A stretch of 64,000 nucleotides of DNA, taken from Saccharomonospora amisosensis (GTDB lineage: Bacteria; Actinomycetota; Actinomycetes; Mycobacteriales; Pseudonocardiaceae). The notes under the pieces were generated by a model that saw only the letters and a program-made list of their open reading frames with translations, searched no databases and was not told where the DNA came from. The stretch is from positions 248,001-312,000 of the forward strand of contig NZ_JAAOYM010000002.1 of NCBI RefSeq assembly GCF_011761185.1, written 5' to 3'. The position numbers and the translations under genes are program-made. Numbering within the stretch: the first letter of the stretch is position 1; every line of letters starts with the position of its first letter. Below are positions 47,444 to 55,553 of the stretch, piece after piece.

Positions 47444-48103
47444 ATGAACTCCGTCTCGGACGAGGCGAGCCTGCTGGTCAAGCTCATCGAGGCATACGCC
47501 GACCGGCCCGATCCCCGCTCGGTGGCCGTCGTCGGCAACCAGCCGCTGGGGCCCGACGAACAACGTGCGAAGGCAATCGACTCCTGCGACGTCGTCTTCA
47601 GGGTGAACGGGTATGTGTGCGACGAGCCTGGCGCGGCCCCGACCGTGGGTTGTCGCACCCACGTCGTGGTGTTCAACCGAGCACTGCGTGCGACGAAATG
47701 GGTGTTCTCGAATTACCGGTCGAAGCTGTACCTGATGGTGGAACCAGGCAGGCTGCACTGGGAACCGGAGGACATCCCGCAGTGGTGGCCGCCGGATCTG
47801 GGGTTCGTTCCGGTGCCCAACCGTGAGGTGACGTTGCCGCTGTCGCGAGCCATGGGGCTGTCCAGCCGTGAGGAGGCGGCGTGGGCGACGACGGGAACCA
47901 TGGCGGCCTGGATAGCGCGAACGTCCTTCCCGCACGCCGAACTCGTGCTGAGTGGCTTCTCCTTCGTCGACAACCCGAATCAGACATCCTGGCAACATGC
48001 CGCGGGCGACTCCTGCATCGTGGGCCCTGAGCACCGGATCGCTCTCGAAGGCAGGCTGCTCGAGTCGTGGACCCGCACCGGCAACACCAAGCTTCTGCGA
48101 TAA
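47444..48103 (+). CDS. GT29 sialyltransferase-like protein, predicted nonulosonic acid transferase
   Basis: 219 residues, no membrane segment. The GT29 sialylmotifs can be followed. Motif L: SVAVVGN (26-32), AIDSCDVVFRVN (44-55) and VGCRT (68-72). Motif S: ATTGTMAAWIA (148-158) with LVLSGFSF (168-174). Motif III/VS: WQH (183-185) and EHRIALE (196-202). GT29 enzymes use CMP-sialic acid. Known bacterial sialyltransferases mostly belong to other families (GT38, GT42, GT52, GT80). The gene heads an operon with pseH and pseI, so the predicted donor is CMP-pseudaminic acid. The acceptor is unknown. The ATG has a -10 six bases upstream. Confidence 0.75.
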   Translation: MNSVSDEASLLVKLIEAYADRPDPRSVAVVGNQPLGPDEQRAKAIDSCDVVFRVNGYVCDEPGAAPTVGCRTHVVVFNRALRATKWVFSNYRSKLYLMVEPGRLHWEPEDIPQWWPPDLGFVPVPNREVTLPLSRAMGLSSREEAAWATTGTMAAWIARTSFPHAELVLSGFSFVDNPNQTSWQHAAGDSCIVGPEHRIALEGRLLESWTRTGNTKLLR

Positions 48104-48132
48104 CCCACCCAGCTACTCGAAGGACCCAGTCA

Positions 48133-48591
48133 ATGCCGTCATTGAACCCACTCAGACTCATGCGCGAGGGCTTCGCCAGCAGACTCGCGCGGCTCGTGGA
48201 CTTCCGCATCGACGAGCGCGCCACCAAGCGGCTGGCAGGCCACGAGTCGCGGCTCACCGAGCAGGAGCATTGCACCGTGGACCACCGCCGTCGCCTCGAC
48301 GCGCTCGAGGCCGGACTCGACCGGCTGCGTGGGGATCTGAACTGGACTTCCAGCGAGGTCAAGCGGCTCATCCCGCACGTGGCCGCGCAGGAGGCGCAAC
48401 TGGAGGAGCTACGCGTCAAGATCACGATGACCCCGCGTGCCGACGAGCAGGAGGTCGCGGGGGCCAGGTCGCTGATCGAGGAGGTGCAACGCCAGCACGC
48501 CCAGATCCGGGTGCGGCTGACCGGCATCGCGATGTACGAGGACCGGCTGCGCAGGCTGGAGGAGCGGGCCAGCGTCGCCGCGAGTGACTGA
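48133..48591 (+). CDS. Coiled-coil protein in the pseudaminic acid operon
   Basis: 152 residues. After a basic amphipathic N-terminus (NPLRLMREGFASRLARLVDF), nearly the whole chain is heptad-like coiled coil (HRRRLDALEAGLDRLRGDL, AQEAQLEELRVKI, EDRLRRLEERA). No enzyme motif is seen. A GAAGGA site precedes the ATG, and the stop overlaps pseH by eight bases. It may scaffold or tether the neighbouring transferase at the membrane; this is inference. I do not recognise the family. Confidence 0.65.
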   Translation: MPSLNPLRLMREGFASRLARLVDFRIDERATKRLAGHESRLTEQEHCTVDHRRRLDALEAGLDRLRGDLNWTSSEVKRLIPHVAAQEAQLEELRVKITMTPRADEQEVAGARSLIEEVQRQHAQIRVRLTGIAMYEDRLRRLEERASVAASD

Positions 48592-49072
48592 GTCCGAAGC
48601 CGTGCGGCTCAGGCAGGCGACGGAGGCCGACGGGCGGCTACTACTGGCATGGCGCAACGACCCGGAAACTAGGCGCTGGTCGCACACCACCGACGAGATC
48701 GCACTCGAAGACCACCTGAACTGGTTACGTGGCGTGCTGGCTTCGCCCGCTCGCGAGTTGTTCGTGGCGGAGACCGACGATGGCACACCCTCGGGCACGC
48801 TACGTTTCGACCGGCTCGGCGAGGACACCTGGGAGGTCAGCATCACCGTCGCCCCGGAATGTCGTGGCCGTGGCCTTGCCCGTCGGATACTCGCTGCCGG
48901 GGAGCGGGAACTACGTGACCGCGGTGGTGCGGGTACCGTGCTGGCGAGTGTCCACGAGGACAACGCGGCGTCGGTGGCTCTGTTTCACGCGGCGGGCTAC
49001 GCCGAGGTACGGCAGGCCGATTCACCGAAAGGCCGCTTCCGCCGCCTTGCCAAGGAGTTGGAGGACGGGTGA
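48584..49072 (+). CDS. pseH: GNAT N-acetyltransferase, PseH-like
   Basis: 162 residues. The N-terminal VRLRQATEADGRLLLAWRND is the PseH pattern (LAWRNdP), and the acetyl-CoA loop is in PECRGRGLARRIL. PseH acetylates the 4-amino group of UDP-4-amino-4,6-dideoxy-N-acetyl-altrosamine, the third step to pseudaminic acid. It overlaps the coiled-coil gene and, by GTGA, pseI. The acyl donor is presumed to be acetyl-CoA; another acyl group cannot be excluded. Confidence 0.85.
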   Translation: MTESEAVRLRQATEADGRLLLAWRNDPETRRWSHTTDEIALEDHLNWLRGVLASPARELFVAETDDGTPSGTLRFDRLGEDTWEVSITVAPECRGRGLARRILAAGERELRDRGGAGTVLASVHEDNAASVALFHAAGYAEVRQADSPKGRFRRLAKELEDG

Positions 49073-50121
49073 ACTCGTCGGTGCGGATCGGCAGGCACGA
49101 CATCGGGCCTGAACATCCACCGTTCGTCGTCGCCGAGGTCTCCGGCAATCACAACGGCAGCCTTGACCGGGCGCTGGAGATCATCGACGCTGTGGCGGAC
49201 TCGGGTGCGCACGCGGTGAAGCTGCAGACCTACCGGCCGGACACCATCACCGTCGACGTGGACGCCCCAGCTTTTCGGCTCACCGACGAACACGAGTTGT
49301 GGGGCGGGCAGAACCTTTACCGCCTCTACGAGCAGGCACACACCCCGTGGGAGTGGCACGAGCGGCTGTTTTCTCACGCGAGGAAGCGCGGGCTGGAGGT
49401 GTTCTCCAGCCCGTTCGACCCGACAGCGGTGGAACTGCTGGAGTCGCTGGACTCACCCGCCTACAAGATCGCGTCGTCGGAGCTTGTCGACCTGCCGTTG
49501 ATCGAGCTGTGTGCGAGCACCGGCAAGCCACTGGTGCTCTCCACCGGTATGGCGACCGTCGCCGAGATCGATGCCGCGGTGCGTACCGCCCGTGCGGCGG
49601 GAAACGACCAACTCGTCGTGTTGAGCTGCACCGCCAGTTACCCGGCCGCGCCGCAGGAGTCCAACCTGCGCGGCATACCGCTGCTCGCGGGGTTGACGGG
49701 CGCGGTGGTCGGGCTTTCCGACCATACGGCGGGCATCGGGGTTCCGGTCGCCGCCGTAGCGTTGGGGGCAGGGCTGATCGAGAAGCACGTGACCCTCTCC
49801 CGCGACGACGGCGGGGTGGACTCGGCGTTCTCGCTGGAGCCCGCCGAACTGAGTGCGCTGGTGATCGAAACGCGGCGAGCCTGGCAGGCGCTCGGCGAGG
49901 CGACGCTGGGACCCAAACCCAGCGAACGCGAGGGCCTGCGGTTGCGCCGCTCGCTCTACGTCGTCGAGGACGTGCGTACAGGCGATGCGGTGACCAGCCG
50001 GAACGTGCGCTCGATCCGCCCCGCGGGCGGGCTGCCACCCGGCGAGATCGGCAACGTGCTCGGCAGGAGGTTTCGGACCGATGCGGCCAAGGGGACCCCG
50101 CTGACCTGGGACCTGATCTGA
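49069..50121 (+). CDS. pseI: Pseudaminic acid synthase
   Basis: 350 residues. A NeuB-type TIM barrel opens FVVAEVSGNHNGSLDRALEI; the SGNHN form and 'VKLQTYRPDTITVD' with LWGGQNLYRLYEQAHTPWEWH mark PseI rather than sialic (NeuB) or legionaminic (NeuB/LegI) synthases. A C-terminal antifreeze-like SAF domain runs from about 290 to 350. It condenses 2,4-diacetamido-trideoxy-altropyranose with phosphoenolpyruvate to give pseudaminic acid. GTGA overlap with pseH. It converges on pseC with a 12-base gap. Confidence 0.92.
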   Translation: MNSSVRIGRHDIGPEHPPFVVAEVSGNHNGSLDRALEIIDAVADSGAHAVKLQTYRPDTITVDVDAPAFRLTDEHELWGGQNLYRLYEQAHTPWEWHERLFSHARKRGLEVFSSPFDPTAVELLESLDSPAYKIASSELVDLPLIELCASTGKPLVLSTGMATVAEIDAAVRTARAAGNDQLVVLSCTASYPAAPQESNLRGIPLLAGLTGAVVGLSDHTAGIGVPVAAVALGAGLIEKHVTLSRDDGGVDSAFSLEPAELSALVIETRRAWQALGEATLGPKPSEREGLRLRRSLYVVEDVRTGDAVTSRNVRSIRPAGGLPPGEIGNVLGRRFRTDAAKGTPLTWDLI

Positions 50122-50133
50122 ACCGACTCGCGC

Positions 50134-51270
50134 TCAGTAGCCGAAGAACGAGCGCACGCCGTCGATGACGCGGTCGGCTTCGGCATCGGTCAGCTCGGGG
50201 AACAGCGGCAGCGACAACTGCTGGGCGTAGAACCGTTCGGCGTTCGGGCACAACCCGCGCCGGTATCCCAGGTCCTCGAACACCGGGTGCCAGTACACCG
50301 GGATGTAGTTGACCTGCACGCCGATTCCCTGCGCCCGCAGGTGGTCGTAAAGCGGCCCGCGCTGCCTGTCGAGCACGCGCAAGGCGTACAGGTGCCACAT
50401 CACGTCGGCGCCCTCGCGCGTCACCGGGGTCAGCACCTCGGCGACATCGGCCAGTCCCTTGTCGTAGCGCGCGTGCAGTTGCGCCCTGCGCCGTTTGAAG
50501 GTCGCCAGCCTGCGTAGCTGGGCGCTGCCCAGCGCGCAGAGTACGTCGGGGAGGCGGTAGTTCAGGCCGAAGGCGTGCACCTCCTGGTGCCAGCCACCTT
50601 CGTCGGGGTAGCGCTGAGCCGCGCGGTCGCGCACCAGCCCGTGGTTTCGGAACTGCCGTGCCCGCAGCAGCAGGTCTGCCGAGCGTGTCACCACCGCGCC
50701 GCCCTCCGCGGTGGTCAGGTTCTTGGTAGCGAAGAACGAGAACGTCGTCAGGTCCGCGAGCGATCCAACCGGCCTTCCCCGCCACGACCCGCCGATCGAG
50801 TGCGCGGCGTCCTCCAGCAACAGCGCCCCTGCGGAGCCGGCCACGGCCCGCAACTCGTCGAGTTCGGCCGGATGTCCGGCGTAGTCGACGGCCGCCACGA
50901 TCCTGGTGCGTTCGGTGACGGCGGCTCGTGCCGCGGCGGGGTCCAGGTTGCCGGTGTCAGGCTCGACGTCGGCGAAGACCACTTTCGCGCCGAGCAGCGC
51001 CGCCGTCGACGCGGTTGCCACGAACGTAATCGGGCTGGTTACCACTTCGTCGCCCGCACCGATCCCGGCCGCGGCGTAGCCGACGTGCAGCGCGGCGGTG
51101 CCGGAGGTGACGGCTACCGCGCCACCGCCCTCGGTGAGCTCCGCGAGGTCCGCCTCGAACCTCGAAACGGCCGGCCCGGTGGTGAGCCAGTCACCGCGCA
51201 ACACCTCGGCTACCGCGGCGATGTCCTCCTCGCTGATCGACTGGCGGCCGTAGGGCAGGAAATCACCCAT
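50134..51270 (-). CDS. pseC: UDP-4-amino-4,6-dideoxy-AltNAc aminotransferase
   Basis: 378 residues, DegT/DnrJ/EryC1 family. It begins FLPYGRQSISEEDI with GDWLTTGP. The PLP lysine is Lys183 in FFATKNLTTAEGG, the same residue number as in Helicobacter pylori PseC; the other PLP-binding signatures are GTAALH and LLLEDAAHSIG. It aminates the PseB product at C4 using glutamate. It overlaps the pseB stop by eight bases, so the two are co-translated. Confidence 0.92.
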   Translation of the reverse strand: MGDFLPYGRQSISEEDIAAVAEVLRGDWLTTGPAVSRFEADLAELTEGGGAVAVTSGTAALHVGYAAAGIGAGDEVVTSPITFVATASTAALLGAKVVFADVEPDTGNLDPAAARAAVTERTRIVAAVDYAGHPAELDELRAVAGSAGALLLEDAAHSIGGSWRGRPVGSLADLTTFSFFATKNLTTAEGGAVVTRSADLLLRARQFRNHGLVRDRAAQRYPDEGGWHQEVHAFGLNYRLPDVLCALGSAQLRRLATFKRRRAQLHARYDKGLADVAEVLTPVTREGADVMWHLYALRVLDRQRGPLYDHLRAQGIGVQVNYIPVYWHPVFEDLGYRRGLCPNAERFYAQQLSLPLFPELTDAEADRVIDGVRSFFGY

Positions 51271-52246
51271 GGTCGGCGATCAGCTCCCGCAGCTGGTCGG
51301 TGTCCAGCCACAGATCGTTGCTGTCGGAGCGGTAGGCGAAACCGTCCGGCACGGGTGTGCCGTCCTCGGGCGGTTCGTAACCCCAGCCCGCGATGTGTGG
51401 CTGCACCACGTACCGGTCGGTGAGCCGCAGGGTGCGGCGCGCGTCGTCAACAGCGATCATCTCCTCGTGCAGCTTTTCGCCGGGTCGGATGCCGACCTCG
51501 TGCATCGGACTGCCAGGGGCGATCGCCTGCGCCAGGTCCACGATCCGCATGCTGGGGATTCGAGGCACGAACAGTTCGCCGCCGTGCATCATTTCGAAGG
51601 AATCCACCACGAACTTCACAGCCTGCGGCAACGTGATCCAGAAGCGGGTCATCTCCTTGTGCGTGATGGGAAGCGACTCACCGCGCTCGGCCAGTGAGCG
51701 AAAGAACGGGATCACGCTGCCGCGCGAGGCCATCACGTTGCCGTAGCGCACGACGGAGAACCGCGTCGGATGGGTCGCCGCGTAGTGGTTGGCGCTGATG
51801 AACATGCGGTCGGCGCACAGCTTGGTGGCGCCGTAGAGGTTGATCGGGCTGGATGCCTTGTCCGTGGACAGCGCCACGACCTTGCGCACACCGGTATCGA
51901 TGGCGGCCTCGATGACGTTCTGCGAACCGAACACGTTCGTCTGCACGAACTCGAACGGGTTGTACTCGCCGGTGTCCACCTGTTTCAGCGCGGCGGCGTG
52001 CACGACGTAGTCGACGCCGTGCATGGCGCGCTCCAGTCGCCTGCGGTCGCGTACGTCGCCGATGAACCAGCGCAGCCTGGGGTCGTCGCCGAAGTGCCTG
52101 CGGACCTCGTACTGCTTGAGTTCGTCGCGGGAGAGAACCACGAGTCGCCTCGGGTCCAACTCCTGTAGTGCGTGCTGGATGAACGCCTTGCCGAAGGAGC
52201 CCGTGCCCCCGGTGAGCAGGATGCTCGACCCGCCGAGCTCGCTCAT
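51263..52246 (-). CDS. pseB: UDP-GlcNAc 4,6-dehydratase (inverting), first step to pseudaminic acid
   Basis: 327 residues, extended SDR. The NAD site is ILLTGGTGSFGKAF (9-22). The catalytic residues Asp129, Lys130 and Tyr138 lie in STDKASSPINLYGATK, matching Asp132, Lys133 and Tyr141 of H. pylori FlaA1/PseB. HAAALKQVDTGEYNPFE is also diagnostic. It turns UDP-GlcNAc into the 4-keto-L-arabino sugar. The ATG at 52246 has a GGAGGT ribosome site and is 48 bases from the divergent cytidylyltransferase gene. Longer upstream frame is rejected. Confidence 0.94.
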   Translation of the reverse strand: MSELGGSSILLTGGTGSFGKAFIQHALQELDPRRLVVLSRDELKQYEVRRHFGDDPRLRWFIGDVRDRRRLERAMHGVDYVVHAAALKQVDTGEYNPFEFVQTNVFGSQNVIEAAIDTGVRKVVALSTDKASSPINLYGATKLCADRMFISANHYAATHPTRFSVVRYGNVMASRGSVIPFFRSLAERGESLPITHKEMTRFWITLPQAVKFVVDSFEMMHGGELFVPRIPSMRIVDLAQAIAPGSPMHEVGIRPGEKLHEEMIAVDDARRTLRLTDRYVVQPHIAGWGYEPPEDGTPVPDGFAYRSDSNDLWLDTDQLRELIADHG

Positions 52247-52294
52247 CGATAACCTCCGCGTTTCATCGATGTTGACACCGGCCATGATGTCACC

Positions 52295-53026
52295 ATGCGC
52301 GGCAGCCCCACCGTCAACGTCGTCATTCAGGCGAGAAGCTCCTCCACCCGGCTGCCCGGCAAGGTCCTGCGTCGCCTCGGCGACCGCAGCGTCCTCGGCT
52401 GGGTGGTGCGGGCTGCCAGTGCCGCCGAGGGGGTTGCCGCCGTCGTGGTGGCCACCTCGCAGGACCAGGAGGACGACGCGGTCGCCGACGACGCGCGGCG
52501 GCACGGTGCCTTCGTCGTGCGGGGGCCACTCGACGATGTGCTCGCCAGGTTCCTGCTCGCCTGTGACCGGTATCCGGCCGACGCGGTCGTGCGCCTCACC
52601 GCCGACTGCCCGCTGCTCGATCCCGCCCTGTTGACCCAGCTTGTCGCGCTGTGGCGGTCGCAGCCGGACCTGGATTACGTGAGCACCACCCTGGTCCGCA
52701 CGTTGCCAAGGGGGTTCGACGCCGAGCTGGTGCGCGTGCCGGTGCTGCGGGAGCAGGCGCGGCAGCCGTCCGGCCCGCACCGGGAGCACGTCACCTGCGG
52801 TGTGTACGCCGAACCGGAGCGTTACGCCTGCGCTGGGCTTGTCGTGGCGCCCAGCGCCGAGGACCTGCGGGTCACGCTGGACACCGAGGAGGACTGGGCG
52901 TTGCTGGAGGCGCTGGTGGCGGAGTTAGGCGGGCGCCCTGCGGGTTGGCGTGCGGTCGTGAGGGTGTTGCGCGAGCGGACCGACCTGGCCGCCCTCAACG
53001 CGAACGTCCGGCAGAAGGCAGTGTGA
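52295..53026 (+). CDS. CMP-nonulosonic acid synthetase, SpsF-like (PseF role)
   Basis: 243 residues. The cytidylyltransferase N-terminus is VNVVIQARSSSTRLPGKVLR, followed by VVVATSQDQEDDAV, RGPLDDVLARF and the metal-site region VVRLTADCPLLDP. This is the SpsF-type branch rather than the canonical Campylobacter PseF. It should activate pseudaminic acid with CTP. It is divergent from pseB and lies seven bases upstream of pseG. Confidence 0.82.
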   Translation: MRGSPTVNVVIQARSSSTRLPGKVLRRLGDRSVLGWVVRAASAAEGVAAVVVATSQDQEDDAVADDARRHGAFVVRGPLDDVLARFLLACDRYPADAVVRLTADCPLLDPALLTQLVALWRSQPDLDYVSTTLVRTLPRGFDAELVRVPVLREQARQPSGPHREHVTCGVYAEPERYACAGLVVAPSAEDLRVTLDTEEDWALLEALVAELGGRPAGWRAVVRVLRERTDLAALNANVRQKAV

Positions 53027-53033
53027 GCCCGCA

Positions 53034-54005
53034 ATGAAGCTGCTGCTGCGGGCGGACGCATCGCCTGCCGCCGGCGCGGGGCACGTGGCGAGGATGGTCG
53101 CGCTCGCTGAGGAGGCCGACTCGCGAGGTTGGCAGGTGGCGTTCTCAGGGCGACTTGAGGGCGCGGGCTGGTTGCGTTCGCGCCTTGAGGAGTTGGCGGT
53201 GACGTGGCTGGCGCCGACGCCCGAGCTTGCCGAGAGCAAGGGATTCGACGCGGTCGTCGTCGATCACTATGGCCTGGGTGAGGTGTCCGATCGGGTGAAC
53301 TACGGTGGTGCCCTGCTGGTCTCCTTCGAGGACGGCGCGTTCGGAAGGCGGCGTGCCGACATCGTCGTGGACTGCGGGTTCGAACCGACCGCACGACCGG
53401 ACGACGGCTCGTCGACGGTGCTCACCGGGGTGGAGTACGCGCCGCTGCGCAGGGCGGTGCTCGAAGCGAGGAGGAGCCGCGTGGCAGCCGCGCCGCGATC
53501 GGGCACGCCGCACGTGCTCATGGTGCTCGGCGGCGGTTCCGCGCCGACGGAGACCGTCATGACACTGCTGCACGCGCTGCGTGACACCGACTTTCCGTGC
53601 ACTGTGGACGCGGTGGTCGCGGGTGATCCCGCGCTGCCCGCGGCCGCGCCGGGACAGCGGTTCTCGGCCGTGGCCCCCGGTCCCGACCTGCTCGACCGGC
53701 TCGTAGGGACCGATCTCGCCGTGAGCGCCGCAGGCGTCACGCTGTTGGAACTGTGCTGCATCGGCGTGCCTTCCGCGCTTGTGCGGCTCGTGGACAACCA
53801 GGCGGTGGGCTATCGCGCGGCCGTCGAACGCGGCCTGGCCGCCGGCCTTGGCTCCGCGGAGGACCTCACGGGTGCGCGCGACGTGCTCGCGCGGCTGCTC
53901 GCCGACCGTCGCGCCCGCGAGACGATGGCCGCGGCCGCCGCTGCGGTGGTCGACGGCAGGGGGGCGGCCAGGGTGCTGGACGCCGTCGCCGGAGCGACGC
54001 GGTGA
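53034..54005 (+). CDS. pseG: UDP-2,4-diacetamido-2,4,6-trideoxy-altropyranose hydrolase
   Basis: 323 residues, GT-B-like fold. The N-terminus LLLRADASPAAGAGHVAR contains His17, equal in number to the catalytic His17 of Campylobacter jejuni PseG. VVDHYGLG and the nucleotide-binding C-lobe 'SAAGVTLLELCCIGVPSALV' follow. It removes UDP to give the free sugar for PseI. GTGA overlap with the following GT-C gene. Confidence 0.9.
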   Translation: MKLLLRADASPAAGAGHVARMVALAEEADSRGWQVAFSGRLEGAGWLRSRLEELAVTWLAPTPELAESKGFDAVVVDHYGLGEVSDRVNYGGALLVSFEDGAFGRRRADIVVDCGFEPTARPDDGSSTVLTGVEYAPLRRAVLEARRSRVAAAPRSGTPHVLMVLGGGSAPTETVMTLLHALRDTDFPCTVDAVVAGDPALPAAAPGQRFSAVAPGPDLLDRLVGTDLAVSAAGVTLLELCCIGVPSALVRLVDNQAVGYRAAVERGLAAGLGSAEDLTGARDVLARLLADRRARETMAAAAAAVVDGRGAARVLDAVAGATR

Positions 54006-55525
54006 CCGCGGACAGGGTTCGGCTCGCCGCTGTCGTGGCCGCGCTCGGGGCTGTGTTCGCCGTCGGCACCTGGGCGGCGTGGGACTTCGTCATCGACGAC
54101 GCCTTCATCACCTTCCGCTACAGCGCCAATCTCGCGGACGGCTACGGCCCGGTGTGGAACGTCGGGCAGGACCCGGTAGAGGGCTTCACCAACTTCGGCT
54201 GGATGCTGTGGCTGTCGGCATTCGCGGCGATGGGGCTCGATCTGGTGGTCGTCGCAAAGGTGACCTCGCTGCTGCTGGGTATCGGCGTGCTCGTGATGCT
54301 GTTGCACCACGCTCGCCGCTCGAGCGGGCTGGTGGCCGCGGTCGTGGCGGGTGCGTGCTTCGCGGTGTTCCTGCCGACCTACTTCCACCTTGGGTCGGGG
54401 CTGGAGACGATGGCGTTCGCCGCCGTGGTGCTGCGCGCCACGATCGTCGGCCTCGACACGCTCGCAGGGCGCGAGGTCCGGCCGTGGGAACCGCCACTGC
54501 TGTTGCTGCTGGCCGGTTTGCTCCGGCCGGAAGGTGTGCTCGCCGTCCTGCCCGCGTTCGCGGTGTGGCTGTGGCAGCGACGCGGGAACCGGGAAGCACT
54601 GCTCTGGACGTCGCTGGCAGCCGCCGTGGGGGTGGCCTACTTCGCTTGGCGCTGGTCCTTCTACGGTCAGTTGCTGCCCAACACCTTCTACATGAAGTTC
54701 GGGAACCTGGACTCCGGTTCGCGGTGGCTGGAGCACACCGTCGCGATGCTCGGCCCGCTGGCGTTGCTGACGGCGGTGCTGCTGTCGCGGCGCTCGACCA
54801 GAGCGGTGGGTGCGCTGCTGCTCGGGGTCGTGGCCGCGACGTATGCGACCTACGCCGTCTCGGGGCCGACCATGGACTACGTCCACCGGTTCGCCTTCCA
54901 TGCTTTCCCGGTGCTGTGCCTCGGTGCCGGGCTGGCCGTGGGGTCGCTCGGCCGTCGCTGGGCTTACGCGGTGGCCGGGGTTGGGATCGTGGCGTGGACC
55001 GCGCTGGCCGGGGTGGTCCCGAGGGACCTGCCGACCATCGTCAACTACGGCGAGGACCTGCGCCGCGCCCATGTGGCGATCGGCCAGGGACTGGCGCGCG
55101 CCGATGTGCCGGAGGCCGAGCGCACGCTAGCGGTGAGCGATGCCGGTGCCATCCCGTACTACAGCCGGTGGGACTCCATCGACTACATCGGGCTGAACGA
55201 CGAGGCGATAGCCCGCGGCGGCGACCGCACCGCGATCGTGCGTCAGGCGCATCCCACGGTGATCGTGGTGACGTCGACCTCGCCACTGCTGCCCAACACC
55301 GCCTACGGCCTGCGGGTCAGGGAGGTCACCACCGGCTACCTGCACGTCGCGCAGATCAAGATGCGTGACGGCTACTGGCAGAACGTCTTCGTGGTGCCGG
55401 AGTGGGCAACCCAGGTGGCGGCGGCGGTGACGCACAGCACCGAGGAGGCGATGCGCGGCCACGACCCCGGCCGTTACGACAAGACCCTCGGCCGATGGCT
55501 CGACCGGCTGCGCGGCCGGGCCTGA
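54002..55525 (+). CDS. AftB-like GT-C membrane glycosyltransferase in the pse operon
   Basis: 507 residues with about ten membrane segments. The acidic loop FVIDDAFITFRYSANLADGYG with GQDPVEGFTNFGWMLW is very close to the gene at 23033. It is translationally coupled to pseG by GTGA. Its position beside bpa equals that of Rv3779 in M. tuberculosis. It should use a polyprenyl-phosphate sugar outside the membrane, either arabinose or another pentose. A role in building the acceptor for the nonulosonic acid is possible but unproven. Confidence 0.75.
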   Translation: MTADRVRLAAVVAALGAVFAVGTWAAWDFVIDDAFITFRYSANLADGYGPVWNVGQDPVEGFTNFGWMLWLSAFAAMGLDLVVVAKVTSLLLGIGVLVMLLHHARRSSGLVAAVVAGACFAVFLPTYFHLGSGLETMAFAAVVLRATIVGLDTLAGREVRPWEPPLLLLLAGLLRPEGVLAVLPAFAVWLWQRRGNREALLWTSLAAAVGVAYFAWRWSFYGQLLPNTFYMKFGNLDSGSRWLEHTVAMLGPLALLTAVLLSRRSTRAVGALLLGVVAATYATYAVSGPTMDYVHRFAFHAFPVLCLGAGLAVGSLGRRWAYAVAGVGIVAWTALAGVVPRDLPTIVNYGEDLRRAHVAIGQGLARADVPEAERTLAVSDAGAIPYYSRWDSIDYIGLNDEAIARGGDRTAIVRQAHPTVIVVTSTSPLLPNTAYGLRVREVTTGYLHVAQIKMRDGYWQNVFVVPEWATQVAAAVTHSTEEAMRGHDPGRYDKTLGRWLDRLRGRA

Positions 55526-55553
55526 GCTGCCCGGTCAACGCGCCGACCCTGAC

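Noticed and set aside
49069..50121. Sialic or legionaminic acid synthase (NeuB)
   Set aside because: SGNHN, LQTYxxDTxT and the LWGG...TPWEWH segment, plus a full set of PseB, C, G and H partners, point to pseudaminic acid.
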